A model generated the notes under the pieces. That model was given only the letters and a program-made list of their open reading frames with translations, made no database searches and had not been told where the DNA came from. From the NCBI RefSeq assembly GCF_003583405.1, contig NZ_QXEC01000015.1, forward strand, positions 88,205-152,204: a stretch of 64,000 nt of DNA, written 5' to 3'. Origin of the DNA: Micromonospora radicis. Its GTDB lineage: Bacteria > Actinomycetota > Actinomycetes > Mycobacteriales > Micromonosporaceae. This document shows, one piece after another, positions 25,166-34,042 of the stretch; position 1 is the stretch's first letter; each line of letters opens with the position of its first letter. The position numbers and the translations under genes are program-made.

Positions 25166-27682
25166 ATGCAGGCGCCGTACTCCACGACCGGCAGTACCGG
25201 CAGCCCCTGGGCGATCGTCTCGGCGGTGCTGGTGGGCTGCGGGGCCACCGCCGTAGCGGTGGTGTCGCAGACCGGCGGGTGGCTGGTCGACCAGGTGCTG
25301 CTGGTCGGCGGGCTGGACCGGCTGGTGCCGTTCTGGCCGCTGGCCAGCCTGATCACCGCACTGGTGATCGGCACGGCCACCCTGCCCCTGGCGCTGCTGC
25401 CCCGGTCCCGGGCGGTCCGGACCGCCGGTCGGGCCTGGCTGGCCGGCGCGCTCACCCTGGGCGTACTCGGGATGCTGCGCGCGCTGCCGCCGGTGCACCA
25501 CGAGCTCTACCTCGGCGCGCTGGCCGCCACGGCCGCGGTGCTCGCCTGGCTCTCGGCCCGGTTGTCGCACCGCCTGGCCGGCGTCGCCAGGTCCACCGAT
25601 TGGGCGACGCCCGAGGTGGCACCGCCGCCCCCGGTCCGGGAAGTGCCCGAGGTGGCACCGCCACCCCCGGTCCGGGAAGTGCCCGAGGTGGCACCGCCAC
25701 CCGCCGCCGGGCCGTCGGTGGTCACCCTGCTCGCCGCGACCGCCGGGCTGGCCCTGCTGCTGCCCTGGGTCTGGCTCGGCGCGCTCGGCGGGCTGCTGGA
25801 GACCGTCCTCGCCGGGCTGACGGCGGTGGCCGTCGGCGCACTGGCCGGGGCGTTGCTCGACGTCCGATTCTGGGGCACCGTCGCCGGTGGCGAGCCGGTC
25901 CGACCGGCCCGACTGGTACTGCTCGGCGGCCTCGTCGCCGGGCTGGTGCTGCTGCTGGTCGGTGCCGGTGTCGGCCAGTCCGGCACCCAACTGCCGCTGC
26001 TGGTGGCGCTGCCGCCGGTGGGCTTCGCGCTGGCCGCGCTGCGGGTGCTGAGCCGCCGGCACCCGCGGACCACCGGCCGCACCTCGACCGCCTGGCTGGT
26101 CGGGCTCACCGTGTTCGGCCCGCTGGCGTTCACCGACCCGGAGGAGATCAGCCTGCTGCTGATCGGCTCCCGGGACGTACCGTTCTGGGTGGCGGTGGCC
26201 GCCGGTGCCGGGCTCGTCGTGGCCCTGCTGCTGGCCATCGCGTACGGGCTGCTGCTGGCCCGTCCGACGGCCCGGGCGCCCCGCCGCGCGGTGGCCGCGG
26301 CGACCACGCTGGTCCTGCTGGTCACGGTCGGCGCGGTCGGCGTCGGTGCCGGCCAGCCCGGCCTGCACGGCGAACGGCTCTTCGTGGTGTTGCGAGCCCA
26401 GGCCGACCTCGCCGGCCTGCCCACCGGGGTGGGCAAGGCGGGTCGGGACGACCGGGCCGAGGAGGTGTACCGCCGGCTGGTCGACACCGCCGAGCGGACC
26501 CAGGCCGACCTGCGTCGCGAACTGCGCCGGCTGCGCCTGGCCCACACGCCGTACTACCTGGTCAACGGGATCGAGGTGGACGGCGGCCCGGTGGTCCGGG
26601 CCTGGCTGTCCAGCCGGCCCGAGGTGGCCCGGGTGCTGATCAGCCAGCGACTTCGCCCGCTGCCGGCACCGGCCGAACCGTCCCGGGGCCGGTCGGCGGC
26701 GCCGGTTGGTCCGCCCTGGAACATCACGATGATCGGCGCCGACCGGGTCTGGTCCGCGCTGCGGGTGACCGGGGCCGGGGTGACCGTGGGCAGTTCCGAT
26801 TCCGGGGTGGACGGGCGGCATCCGGCCCTGGCCGAGGGTTACCGGGGTGGGGACGACTCCTGGTACGACCCGTGGAACGGCACCCGGACGCCCACCGACC
26901 GCAGCGGGCACGGCACCCACACGACGGGCAGCGCGGTCGGCCGCGGCGGTATCGGTGTGGCACCGGGCGCGGACTGGGTGGGCTGTGTCAACCTCGACCG
27001 CAACCTCGGCAACCCGGCGTCCTACCTCGACTGTCTCCAGTTCATGCTGGCGCCCTTCCCGCCCGGCGGCGACCCGTTCGACGACGGGCGGCCGGGCCGG
27101 GCCCCGGAGATCCTGACCAACTCGTGGGGCTGTCCACCGATCGAGGGTTGCGATCCGCGGACCCTGCGGTCGGCCACGGACGCCCTGGAGGCGGCCGGGA
27201 TCCTCGTCGTGGCGGCGGCCGGCAACACCGGGCCGTTCTGCGGTTCGGTGCAGGATCCGCCCGCGCGGTACCCGGATGTGCTCACCGTCGGTGCGGTGGA
27301 CCGGCAGCGCCGGGTCACCGACTTCTCCTCCCGTGGCCCGGTCCCCGGCGGGCTGGTCAAACCGGATCTGGTGGCACCCGGCGCGGACGTCGTCTCGGCG
27401 ATGCCCGGCGGCGGATACGCGGCGCTCGACGGCACCTCGATGGCCACGCCGCAGGTCGCGGGCGTGGTGGCGCTGATGTGGTCGGCCAACCCGGACCTCG
27501 TCGGTGACCTGGACCAGACCCGGCGACTGCTGCGCGCCACGACCACCGCGGTTCCCACCGGCTCGGGCTCCGGTTCCGGCTCGGGCTCCGGTGCCCAGGG
27601 CGGCGACTGCGGCGATGCGGGCAACGTGGCCGGCGCCGGGCTGGTCGACGCGTACGCCGCCGTCCGCGCCGCCCAAGGTTGA
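25166..27682 (+). CDS. S8 subtilisin-like protease fused behind a multi-helix membrane domain
   Basis: This is an 838-aa protein. About residues 12-430 are mostly hydrophobic helices (for example VSAVLVGCGATAVAVVS; AGLVLLLVGAGVG; ATTLVLLVTVGAVGVGAG), interrupted by a cytoplasm-like PEVAPPPPVREV repeat at about 149-180. A linker (about 430-520) leads to a subtilase domain with the triad SDSGVDG (Asp, about 545), SGHGTHTTGS (His, about 581) and GTSMATPQVAG (Ser, about 757). The insertion before the catalytic Ser includes disulfide-like NSWGCPPIEGC. The C-terminus has a (GS)n linker and a short cysteine-bearing segment. Secreted subtilases usually have only a signal peptide, so this membrane fusion is unusual. 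TACTGT is 6 bases before the ATG. Confidence 0.85.
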   Translation: MQAPYSTTGSTGSPWAIVSAVLVGCGATAVAVVSQTGGWLVDQVLLVGGLDRLVPFWPLASLITALVIGTATLPLALLPRSRAVRTAGRAWLAGALTLGVLGMLRALPPVHHELYLGALAATAAVLAWLSARLSHRLAGVARSTDWATPEVAPPPPVREVPEVAPPPPVREVPEVAPPPAAGPSVVTLLAATAGLALLLPWVWLGALGGLLETVLAGLTAVAVGALAGALLDVRFWGTVAGGEPVRPARLVLLGGLVAGLVLLLVGAGVGQSGTQLPLLVALPPVGFALAALRVLSRRHPRTTGRTSTAWLVGLTVFGPLAFTDPEEISLLLIGSRDVPFWVAVAAGAGLVVALLLAIAYGLLLARPTARAPRRAVAAATTLVLLVTVGAVGVGAGQPGLHGERLFVVLRAQADLAGLPTGVGKAGRDDRAEEVYRRLVDTAERTQADLRRELRRLRLAHTPYYLVNGIEVDGGPVVRAWLSSRPEVARVLISQRLRPLPAPAEPSRGRSAAPVGPPWNITMIGADRVWSALRVTGAGVTVGSSDSGVDGRHPALAEGYRGGDDSWYDPWNGTRTPTDRSGHGTHTTGSAVGRGGIGVAPGADWVGCVNLDRNLGNPASYLDCLQFMLAPFPPGGDPFDDGRPGRAPEILTNSWGCPPIEGCDPRTLRSATDALEAAGILVVAAAGNTGPFCGSVQDPPARYPDVLTVGAVDRQRRVTDFSSRGPVPGGLVKPDLVAPGADVVSAMPGGGYAALDGTSMATPQVAGVVALMWSANPDLVGDLDQTRRLLRATTTAVPTGSGSGSGSGSGAQGGDCGDAGNVAGAGLVDAYAAVRAAQG
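25610..25702 (+). repeat. 36-bp in-frame tandem repeat in the subtilase gene
   Basis: Copies at 25610-25645 and 25646-25681 are nearly identical, with a partial third copy to 25702. Each encodes PEVAPPPPVREV. Copy number is likely to vary between strains by slippage. Confidence 0.85.
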
Positions 27683-27753
27683 CGTTCACACAACGTGACA
27701 CATCTTCGCCATGAGGTAAACAAAGTGGCTTTGAGCTGCTATCTTGCGGCGTC

Positions 27754-27945
27754 ATGCACGGTCATTCACCCGGGGTCGTCCCACTCCCGGCATCGACGGC
27801 TCGGTGGCGCGGCATGGCGCTGTTGATCCTGTTGGGCGTGCCGGCGCTCCTCGTCGCCCTGTGCTGCGGCGTCATCCAGGTGGTCACCAAGTCCGCCATC
27901 GACGACCCACTGGACGGCCGGGGCGGCATCAGCGCCCCACCGTGA
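27754..27945 (+). CDS. 63-aa small membrane protein
   Basis: The ATG at 27754 follows TATCTT by 8 bases. The peptide has a hydrophilic N-terminus, one helix (GMALLILLGVPALLVALCCG) and an acidic C-terminus (AIDDPLDGRGGIS). Codon bias and the upstream -10 box support it; the preceding region is less GC-rich, as promoters here are. Function unknown. Confidence 0.6.
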   Translation: MHGHSPGVVPLPASTARWRGMALLILLGVPALLVALCCGVIQVVTKSAIDDPLDGRGGISAPP

Positions 27946-28148
27946 CCGGCTGACGCAGCGGTCACGGTACGACCGATCCCGTCGGTCAGCACGCGGCCGA
28001 CCGCGACGGCCGAGTAGGGCCGTAGCAGCGGTCGGGATGCGATTCCGCTGCCGGCCCTGTCGAGCTGCACCGTTCGTGCTCTCACGCACCACCACCCACC
28101 CACCCGCCCGCCAGCCAGCCCGCCCGCCGCACTTCCCTGCCCTCGCGC
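27946..28148. other. Intergenic stretch before the tandem repeats
   Basis: No coding, RNA or promoter signal is seen apart from C-rich low-complexity sequence from about 28090 (CCACCC and CCCGCC runs) that leads into the repeat. Confidence 0.4.
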
Positions 28149-28274
28149 CCCCGCCCACTCCCCTTCCACCACCGTCCCGCCCCCGCCCACTCCCCTTCCA
28201 CCGCCGTCCCGACCCCGCCCACTCCCCTTCCACCACCGTCCCGCCCCCGCCCGCTCCCCTTCCACTGCGATCCG
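28149..28274. repeat. 32-bp C/G-rich tandem repeat, about four copies
   Basis: Units start at 28149, 28181, 28213 and 28245 (the last partial), each beginning CCCCGCCCAC or CCCCGCCCGC and continuing TCCCCTTCCA. Differences are single substitutions. The minus strand is G-rich with several GGGG/GGG runs, so G-quadruplex formation is possible. It lies about 130 bp upstream of the promoter of a GNAT gene. It is not a CRISPR: there are no spacers. Confidence 0.9.
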
Positions 28275-28405
28275 TTCACGCCATCAGCTCGACAGGATCG
28301 CCACCTCACACCGCGACGCTGCCCACCAGTCGGCACGCAGCCGGTACGAAGCTGGCGACACCACCGCTCAACAGGCACCCGACCCCTCATCTAGGGTCGG
28401 CGTTC

Positions 28406-29389
28406 ATGGACGCCGAGATCACCGCCGCCAGGGTCGCCGCCACCGACGTCACCGCCGCCGAGGTCGCCGTGGCCGAGTTGGCCGCCGAGCGGGTGCCCGA
28501 GGTGGTGCGGCTCTGCCGCCGCGCACTCGACCTGCCCGAGGACGCGGCCGAGGCCGAAGCCCTCGTGGACACACTCTGGGTACGGGCGAGCGCGGACCGG
28601 GCGGTTCGGGTGTTCGGCGCGTACCGGGCCGGCGAGTTGGTGGGGGTGCTGATCGGGTCGCGTTCCGCCGGCCAGGGGCGTACCGGGCACGTGGATCTGG
28701 TGGCGGTGGACCCGGCGTGGCGGCGGCAGGGCATCGGGCGTGCCCTGCTCACACGGGTCGAGCGGGCGCTGGCCGAACTCGGCGCGGCCGAGGTGCTGCT
28801 CGCCGGCAACCCGCCGTACTATGCCTGGCCAGGAGTGGACGTCCGGTACACGCCAGCGATCTGTCTCGCCGTCGCCCTCGGCTACCGCCAGGAGAGCACC
28901 GCCTGGAACATGACCGCCGACCTGTCGTACGACGCGTCGCCCGCGCTGCGGTCCACGGAGGCCGCGGAGGCGCGACTCGCCGGACAGGGGGTGACCGTGC
29001 GTCGGGCCGAGCCGGCCGATCTGCCGGCGCTCGCCGAGTTCGCCCGGGCCAACTTCGGCGGCGCCTGGGATGCCGAACTGGCCGGTTCTCTCGGCCGCCC
29101 GGGTGCCGGCTGCCACCTGGCCGAACGCGACGGCGAACCACTCGGGTTCGCCGCCTACGGTTCGTCCCGGCCGAGCTGGTTCGGGCCGATGGGCACCGCA
29201 CCCGCGGCCGCCGGATCGGGGATCGGCGGCGTCCTGCTGCGGCGCTGCCTACGCGACCAGCGAGCCGCCGGAATCGACGTCGCGCAGATCGGCTGGGTCG
29301 GTCCGGTGCCGTTCTACTCGCGCAGCGCGGGCGCCCGGATCGAACGCGTCTTCTTCCTGTACCGCCGGAAGCTAGACACGACAGAATAG
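28406..29389 (+). CDS. Double-GNAT acetyltransferase
   Basis: The protein is about 327 aa with two GNAT domains. The first is complete (VDLVAVDPAWRRQGIGRALL acetyl-CoA loop, about 95-115). The second is weaker (MGTAPAAAGSGIGGVLLRRCL). The N-terminus is a repetitive Ala/Val/Thr stretch (VAATDVTAAEVAVAELAA). The substrate is unknown. The ATG at 28406 is 8 bases after TAGGGT; the frame extends upstream through the tandem repeats without domain content. Confidence 0.82.
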   Translation: MDAEITAARVAATDVTAAEVAVAELAAERVPEVVRLCRRALDLPEDAAEAEALVDTLWVRASADRAVRVFGAYRAGELVGVLIGSRSAGQGRTGHVDLVAVDPAWRRQGIGRALLTRVERALAELGAAEVLLAGNPPYYAWPGVDVRYTPAICLAVALGYRQESTAWNMTADLSYDASPALRSTEAAEARLAGQGVTVRRAEPADLPALAEFARANFGGAWDAELAGSLGRPGAGCHLAERDGEPLGFAAYGSSRPSWFGPMGTAPAAAGSGIGGVLLRRCLRDQRAAGIDVAQIGWVGPVPFYSRSAGARIERVFFLYRRKLDTTE

Positions 29390-29473
29390 CGCGAATAGGA
29401 CATGGGCTCCGATAATGCCGTTCACCCGCCCGGGTCATCGACGCCCCTTACCGTTTCGGTAGAGGAGGCCGTC

Positions 29474-29716
29474 ATGACCACGGAAGACGATCAGACCCAG
29501 GACGTTCCGCCCGTCATCTGGGCCCCGGTCCACGAACTCCCGGGCCAGTTGCCGATCGACCGGCTCGACTACGGCGACGCCGAGCAGCTGGTGGAGATGG
29601 CCGGCTGCGCCGAACCGCCGGAGGAACCGCTCATCCTGGTGGACGAGCCCGTCTCCCACCGGCCACCGTACGACCGCGCGCAGAAGCGACGCAACCAGCG
29701 TCCACTGCCCAGATAG
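29474..29716 (+). CDS. 80-aa hypothetical protein
   Basis: The ATG at 29474 follows a GAGGAGG site by 6 bases. The sequence (MTTEDDQTQDVPPVIWAPVH and on) is acidic in the first half and basic at the end (DRAQKRRNQRPLPR). No domain is recognised. It is followed at once by a strong hairpin terminator shared with the convergent groEL gene. Confidence 0.65.
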   Translation: MTTEDDQTQDVPPVIWAPVHELPGQLPIDRLDYGDAEQLVEMAGCAEPPEEPLILVDEPVSHRPPYDRAQKRRNQRPLPR

Positions 29717-29719
29717 CAA

Positions 29720-29747
29720 AAGGCGGGCCGCTGACGCGGCCCGCCTT
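29720..29747. terminator. Bidirectional terminator downstream of groEL
   Basis: AAGGCGGGCCGC (29720-29731) and GCGGCCCGCCTT (29736-29747) pair perfectly over 12 bp with a TGAC loop. It lies between the convergent 80-aa gene and groEL, with A-tract/T-tract ends. Confidence 0.9.
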
Positions 29748-29765
29748 CCGTGCTTGGAGCTGGAC

Positions 29766-31388
<1,623 letters not shown>

Positions 31389-31585
31389 ACGGCGTTGTCC
31401 TCCTGGACACTCACGGGCCACCCGAGTGTGTGCCCCGGATGGGCCGTCTGGTGTACGCACCTTGGGACGTCGCCACCTGGCGACGGCGACGTCTCCTCGG
31501 CCGGGCCGGATAGCCCGCGACGACCGGTCACGTGCCTCACCCGCGGTTATGCCGCGAGCGCGGCCGTGACCCCACCGTCCCGACC

Positions 31586-31614
31586 ATTGGCACTCACGCC
31601 ATGCGAGTGCCAAT
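31586..31614 (-). promoter_or_regulatory. CIRCE element 1 (HrcA operator)
   Basis: TTGGCACTC (31587-31595) and GAGTGCCAA (31605-31613) form a perfect inverted repeat with the diagnostic 9-base spacer; even the flanking A/T pair matches. The consensus is TTAGCACTC-N9-GAGTGCTAA. It lies just downstream of the groEL promoter. Confidence 0.92.
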
Positions 31615-31618
31615 GACT

Positions 31619-31648
31619 TGTTTAGCACTCTCCCCTGCCGAGTGCAAG
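31619..31648 (-). promoter_or_regulatory. groEL promoter overlapping CIRCE element 2
   Basis: On the minus strand -35 TTGCAC (31643-31648) and -10 TAAACA (31619-31624) are 17 bases apart. TTAGCACTC (31622-31630) and GAGTGCAAG (31640-31648) form a second, imperfect CIRCE with a 9-base spacer exactly over this promoter, so HrcA would block polymerase directly. Confidence 0.85.
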
Positions 31649-31662
31649 CACGATGCGGCGGC

Positions 31663-32805
31663 TCAGCCGAGTTCGGCGGCTAGTCGCCCGCTGTTCACCG
31701 GCCCCTCGTGGGCCCGCTGCTCCGCGTACGTGGTGACCAGTCCGACCAGCTGGGCGAGGTGCGCCGGCAGCGTCAACAGCGCCGCCACGGCGATCACCAG
31801 AATCACGCCGACGGCCGTACCCGGGTCCTCCAGCGGCGTGGCGCCGAACGGCAGCCGCGCCGCCGACTCCACGATCGCGGCGACGAACGAGAAGCCGAGT
31901 ACGGCCAGCAGCGTCAGCGCCACCCGACCGAGCAGCAACCCCAGCCGCTCGCGCAACATCCGGTGCGACCGGCCGATCGGGTCCCGCCGCTCGAACAGGT
32001 AGACCGGACCGGCCATGGCCAGCGCGAACCCGGCGTAGACACCGGGCAGGAAGCAGAGGCAGAACCCGACCGCCAGGATCACCGTGAAGATCAGCATCCA
32101 GCCCCAGAGGCCGAGCGCCCGACGCAGACCGTAACGGAGGGCGGCGCCGAACCCGACTGGTTCACCGGCCGCCTGCCGGGCAATCACCCAGGTCCCCGCA
32201 GCCCATCCGAGGCACTGCACCAGGCCGAAGACGAGGCTTCCACCGACCAGCGCGCCGATCATCGTGGCCGCGTCGGCCCAGAACCCGGCGGGCAGGGCCG
32301 CCGGGTCCGCGGCCATCTCGGCCTCCCAGCGGCCGGTGGGGTCGATGGCCAGCGCGAGCACCGAGAGCGCCGCCGCTGGCAGCACCTGGGTGAGTACGAG
32401 GATCGGCAGCAGCAACTGCCAGCCCCGCCGAACCGCGCCCAGGCAACGCGTCAACCAGCTGCCGAGACCCGCACCCGGCGGGGTGACCAGGGCGTCGCCC
32501 GGATCGAGCTGGTGCCCGGTCGGCCCATACCAGCCCTGGTAGGGCTGCCCGGGGTAGGGCGCCGGCCAACCCGCCTGCCCGGGGTAGGGCGCCGGCCAAC
32601 CCGCCTGCCCGGGATGGGGGGCCGGCCAACCCGCCTGCCCGGGATAGGGCGCCGGCCAACCCGGCTGCCCGGGATGGGGCGCCGGCTGCCCGGGATGGCT
32701 GGGCGGAGCGGCGGGCCAGCCCGGCTGGCCGTGGGGTGGGACGGCGGACGGGTCCGACCCGCCGGATGACGGCGGTGGACCTACCGGGGGTGGCTGGTCG
32801 GACAT
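31663..32805 (-). CDS. Membrane protein with Gly/Pro/Trp decapeptide repeats
   Basis: This 380-aa protein has a disordered N-terminal 110 residues, rich in Pro and Gly, with repeated PGQAGWPAPY/H decapeptides at about residues 46-85. A membrane domain of about six helices follows (for example LPILVLTQVLPAAALSVLA; LGLLLGRVALTLLAVLGFSF). The helical part resembles glycerophosphodiester phosphodiesterase membrane domains or DUF7544-like proteins, without catalytic residues. Such Pro-rich heads are common in actinobacterial membrane proteins and may mediate multimer contacts. The ATG follows GAGGAGGGTTC. It is divergent from the CIRCE/groEL region only in the sense that it lies upstream on the same strand. 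Confidence 0.75.
   Translation of the reverse strand: MSDQPPPVGPPPSSGGSDPSAVPPHGQPGWPAAPPSHPGQPAPHPGQPGWPAPYPGQAGWPAPHPGQAGWPAPYPGQAGWPAPYPGQPYQGWYGPTGHQLDPGDALVTPPGAGLGSWLTRCLGAVRRGWQLLLPILVLTQVLPAAALSVLALAIDPTGRWEAEMAADPAALPAGFWADAATMIGALVGGSLVFGLVQCLGWAAGTWVIARQAAGEPVGFGAALRYGLRRALGLWGWMLIFTVILAVGFCLCFLPGVYAGFALAMAGPVYLFERRDPIGRSHRMLRERLGLLLGRVALTLLAVLGFSFVAAIVESAARLPFGATPLEDPGTAVGVILVIAVAALLTLPAHLAQLVGLVTTYAEQRAHEGPVNSGRLAAELG
32551..32697. repeat. 30-bp in-frame tandem repeat
   Basis: Four 30-base units start at 32551, 32581, 32611 and 32641, with a degenerate partial unit to about 32697. Each contains GCCGGCCAACCC and encodes PGQAGWPAPY or a close variant. Confidence 0.9.
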
Positions 32806-32933
32806 GAACCCTCCTCAGCGACGGCTGATCGGCTCATGATCTTCCCTTGTGAGGCGTCCGCACCGCAGCCCCCTCCGGCCGCGAGCACGCCACCCTTACC
32901 GACGATCGGTCGACGGGGTGGGCGCGAATGCAC

Positions 32934-33137
32934 TCAGGCGATGAGGCGTACCCGCTCGGCCTGCGGCCCCTTCTGGCCCTGCGCGATCTCGAACTCCACC
33001 CGCTGGCCGTCGTCCAGCGCCTTGTAGCCGTCCATCTCGATCGCGGAGAAGTGAACGAACACGTCCTGCCCGCCGTCGACGGCGATGAAGCCGTAGCCCT
33101 TCTCGGCGTTGAACCACTTCACGGTGCCCTGTGCCAC
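32934..33137 (-). CDS. cspA: Cold-shock domain protein (CspA family)
   Basis: The 67-aa protein has both RNA-binding motifs of the cold-shock fold, KWFNAEKGYGFIAV (RNP1) and DVFVHFSAI (RNP2). It is a single-stranded nucleic acid chaperone of typical length. The start is GTG at 33137 with AGGAAG about 6 bases upstream. A possible -10 (TACCGT at 33255-33260) would give a 5' leader of over 110 bases, as is usual for cold-shock genes. It is a single gene. Confidence 0.95.
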   Translation of the reverse strand: MAQGTVKWFNAEKGYGFIAVDGGQDVFVHFSAIEMDGYKALDDGQRVEFEIAQGQKGPQAERVRLIA

Positions 33138-33348
33138 GGTGTCTTCCTCACTCTGCGCGGCGTTCCACTACCCGAACCGACGGCAGGCCGACGGCCCGAA
33201 AGCCACCGCGCGCAACGGTCGACGACGACCGCCGAACAGGGTGACCGAAATCGCACGGTACACGAGCGGTGACGGCGGCGCACGACCACAAATCGGGCAT
33301 ATTCCGGCCGGGCGCATCGTCGTACGTCATTGTGATAGTTATGCGGTC

Positions 33349-33879
33349 ATGACCAGCGCCATGCTCGAAACGGGTCGCCTGGCGGCCGAGGTGCGACGGG
33401 TCCGGCCCACCGACACCGGCCGGATGCGGGCGCTGCGGCTGGAGATGCTCGCCGACGCCCCGCTGGCCTTCCTGGAGACGGTCGCCGAGGCCGCCGCCCG
33501 ACCACACGCCGAGTACGCGGCCCGAATCGCCCAGGTCTCCGCCGGCCCGGCCAGCGCGCAGTTCGTGGCGGACCCGGGCGGTCGGCTGGTCGGGCACGCG
33601 GGCGGCGTGGCCCACCCCACCGAGCCCGGGCTCACCGTGCTCTACGCGATCTACGTGACCCCCACCCGACGCGGCAGCGGCCTGCTCGCCGAGTTGGTCG
33701 ACGCGGTTGCCGCCTGGTCGCGGTCCGTCGGGCGGGACGAGCTGATGCTCGAAGTGGTGGTGGGCAACGACCGGGCGTACCGGGCCTACCAGCGGCTCGG
33801 CTTCGCCGACACCGGCGTACGCGTCCCGCACCCCACCGTCCCCGCCCTCCGCGAACTCCAGATGCGCCGCCCCGCATAG
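33349..33879 (+). CDS. GNAT family acetyltransferase
   Basis: The protein is about 176 aa with one GNAT domain: RPTDTGRMRALRLEMLADAP at the N-terminus, VLYAIYVTPTRRGSGLLAELV as the acetyl-CoA loop and VVVGNDRAYRAYQRLGFADTG at the end. The substrate is unknown. The ATG at 33349 is chosen because TAGTTA lies 7 bases before it and upstream codons are not family-like. It is convergent with the PaaN gene, and a hairpin lies between. Confidence 0.85.
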   Translation: MTSAMLETGRLAAEVRRVRPTDTGRMRALRLEMLADAPLAFLETVAEAAARPHAEYAARIAQVSAGPASAQFVADPGGRLVGHAGGVAHPTEPGLTVLYAIYVTPTRRGSGLLAELVDAVAAWSRSVGRDELMLEVVVGNDRAYRAYQRLGFADTGVRVPHPTVPALRELQMRRPA

Positions 33880-33986
33880 CCGGGGCCGGTTCCGGGCAGC
33901 CCGCCACATGAACCGGAACCGCCGTACGGCCGGATCTGACCCACGGCGGTCGAAGCCGCCAGTTCCGGCCGGCGAACGACCCGGAA

Positions 33987-34011
33987 GGGTTCCGGGACAG
34001 CCCCGGAACCC
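33987..34011. terminator. Terminator hairpin between GNAT gene and paaN
   Basis: GGGTTCCGGG (33987-33996) pairs with CCCGGAACCC (34002-34011) around a 5-base loop. The surrounding 33900-34030 carries several more CCGGAAC / GTTCCGG copies. Confidence 0.65.
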
Positions 34012-34042
34012 CCACCGCGCCCCCGGAACCCCACCACGACCA

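Noticed and set aside
24565..27507. 980-aa plus-strand reading frame
   Set aside because: It covers the antisense of glpD and an off-frame of the subtilase gene; the composition is Arg/Gly/Pro-rich with no domain.
27682..27696. Operator-like palindrome ACGTT-cacac-AACGT
   Set aside because: Only 5 bp per arm and it begins within the stop codon region of the subtilase gene; too weak to name.
28149..28274. CRISPR array
   Set aside because: The 32-base units are contiguous with no spacers, and no cas genes are near.
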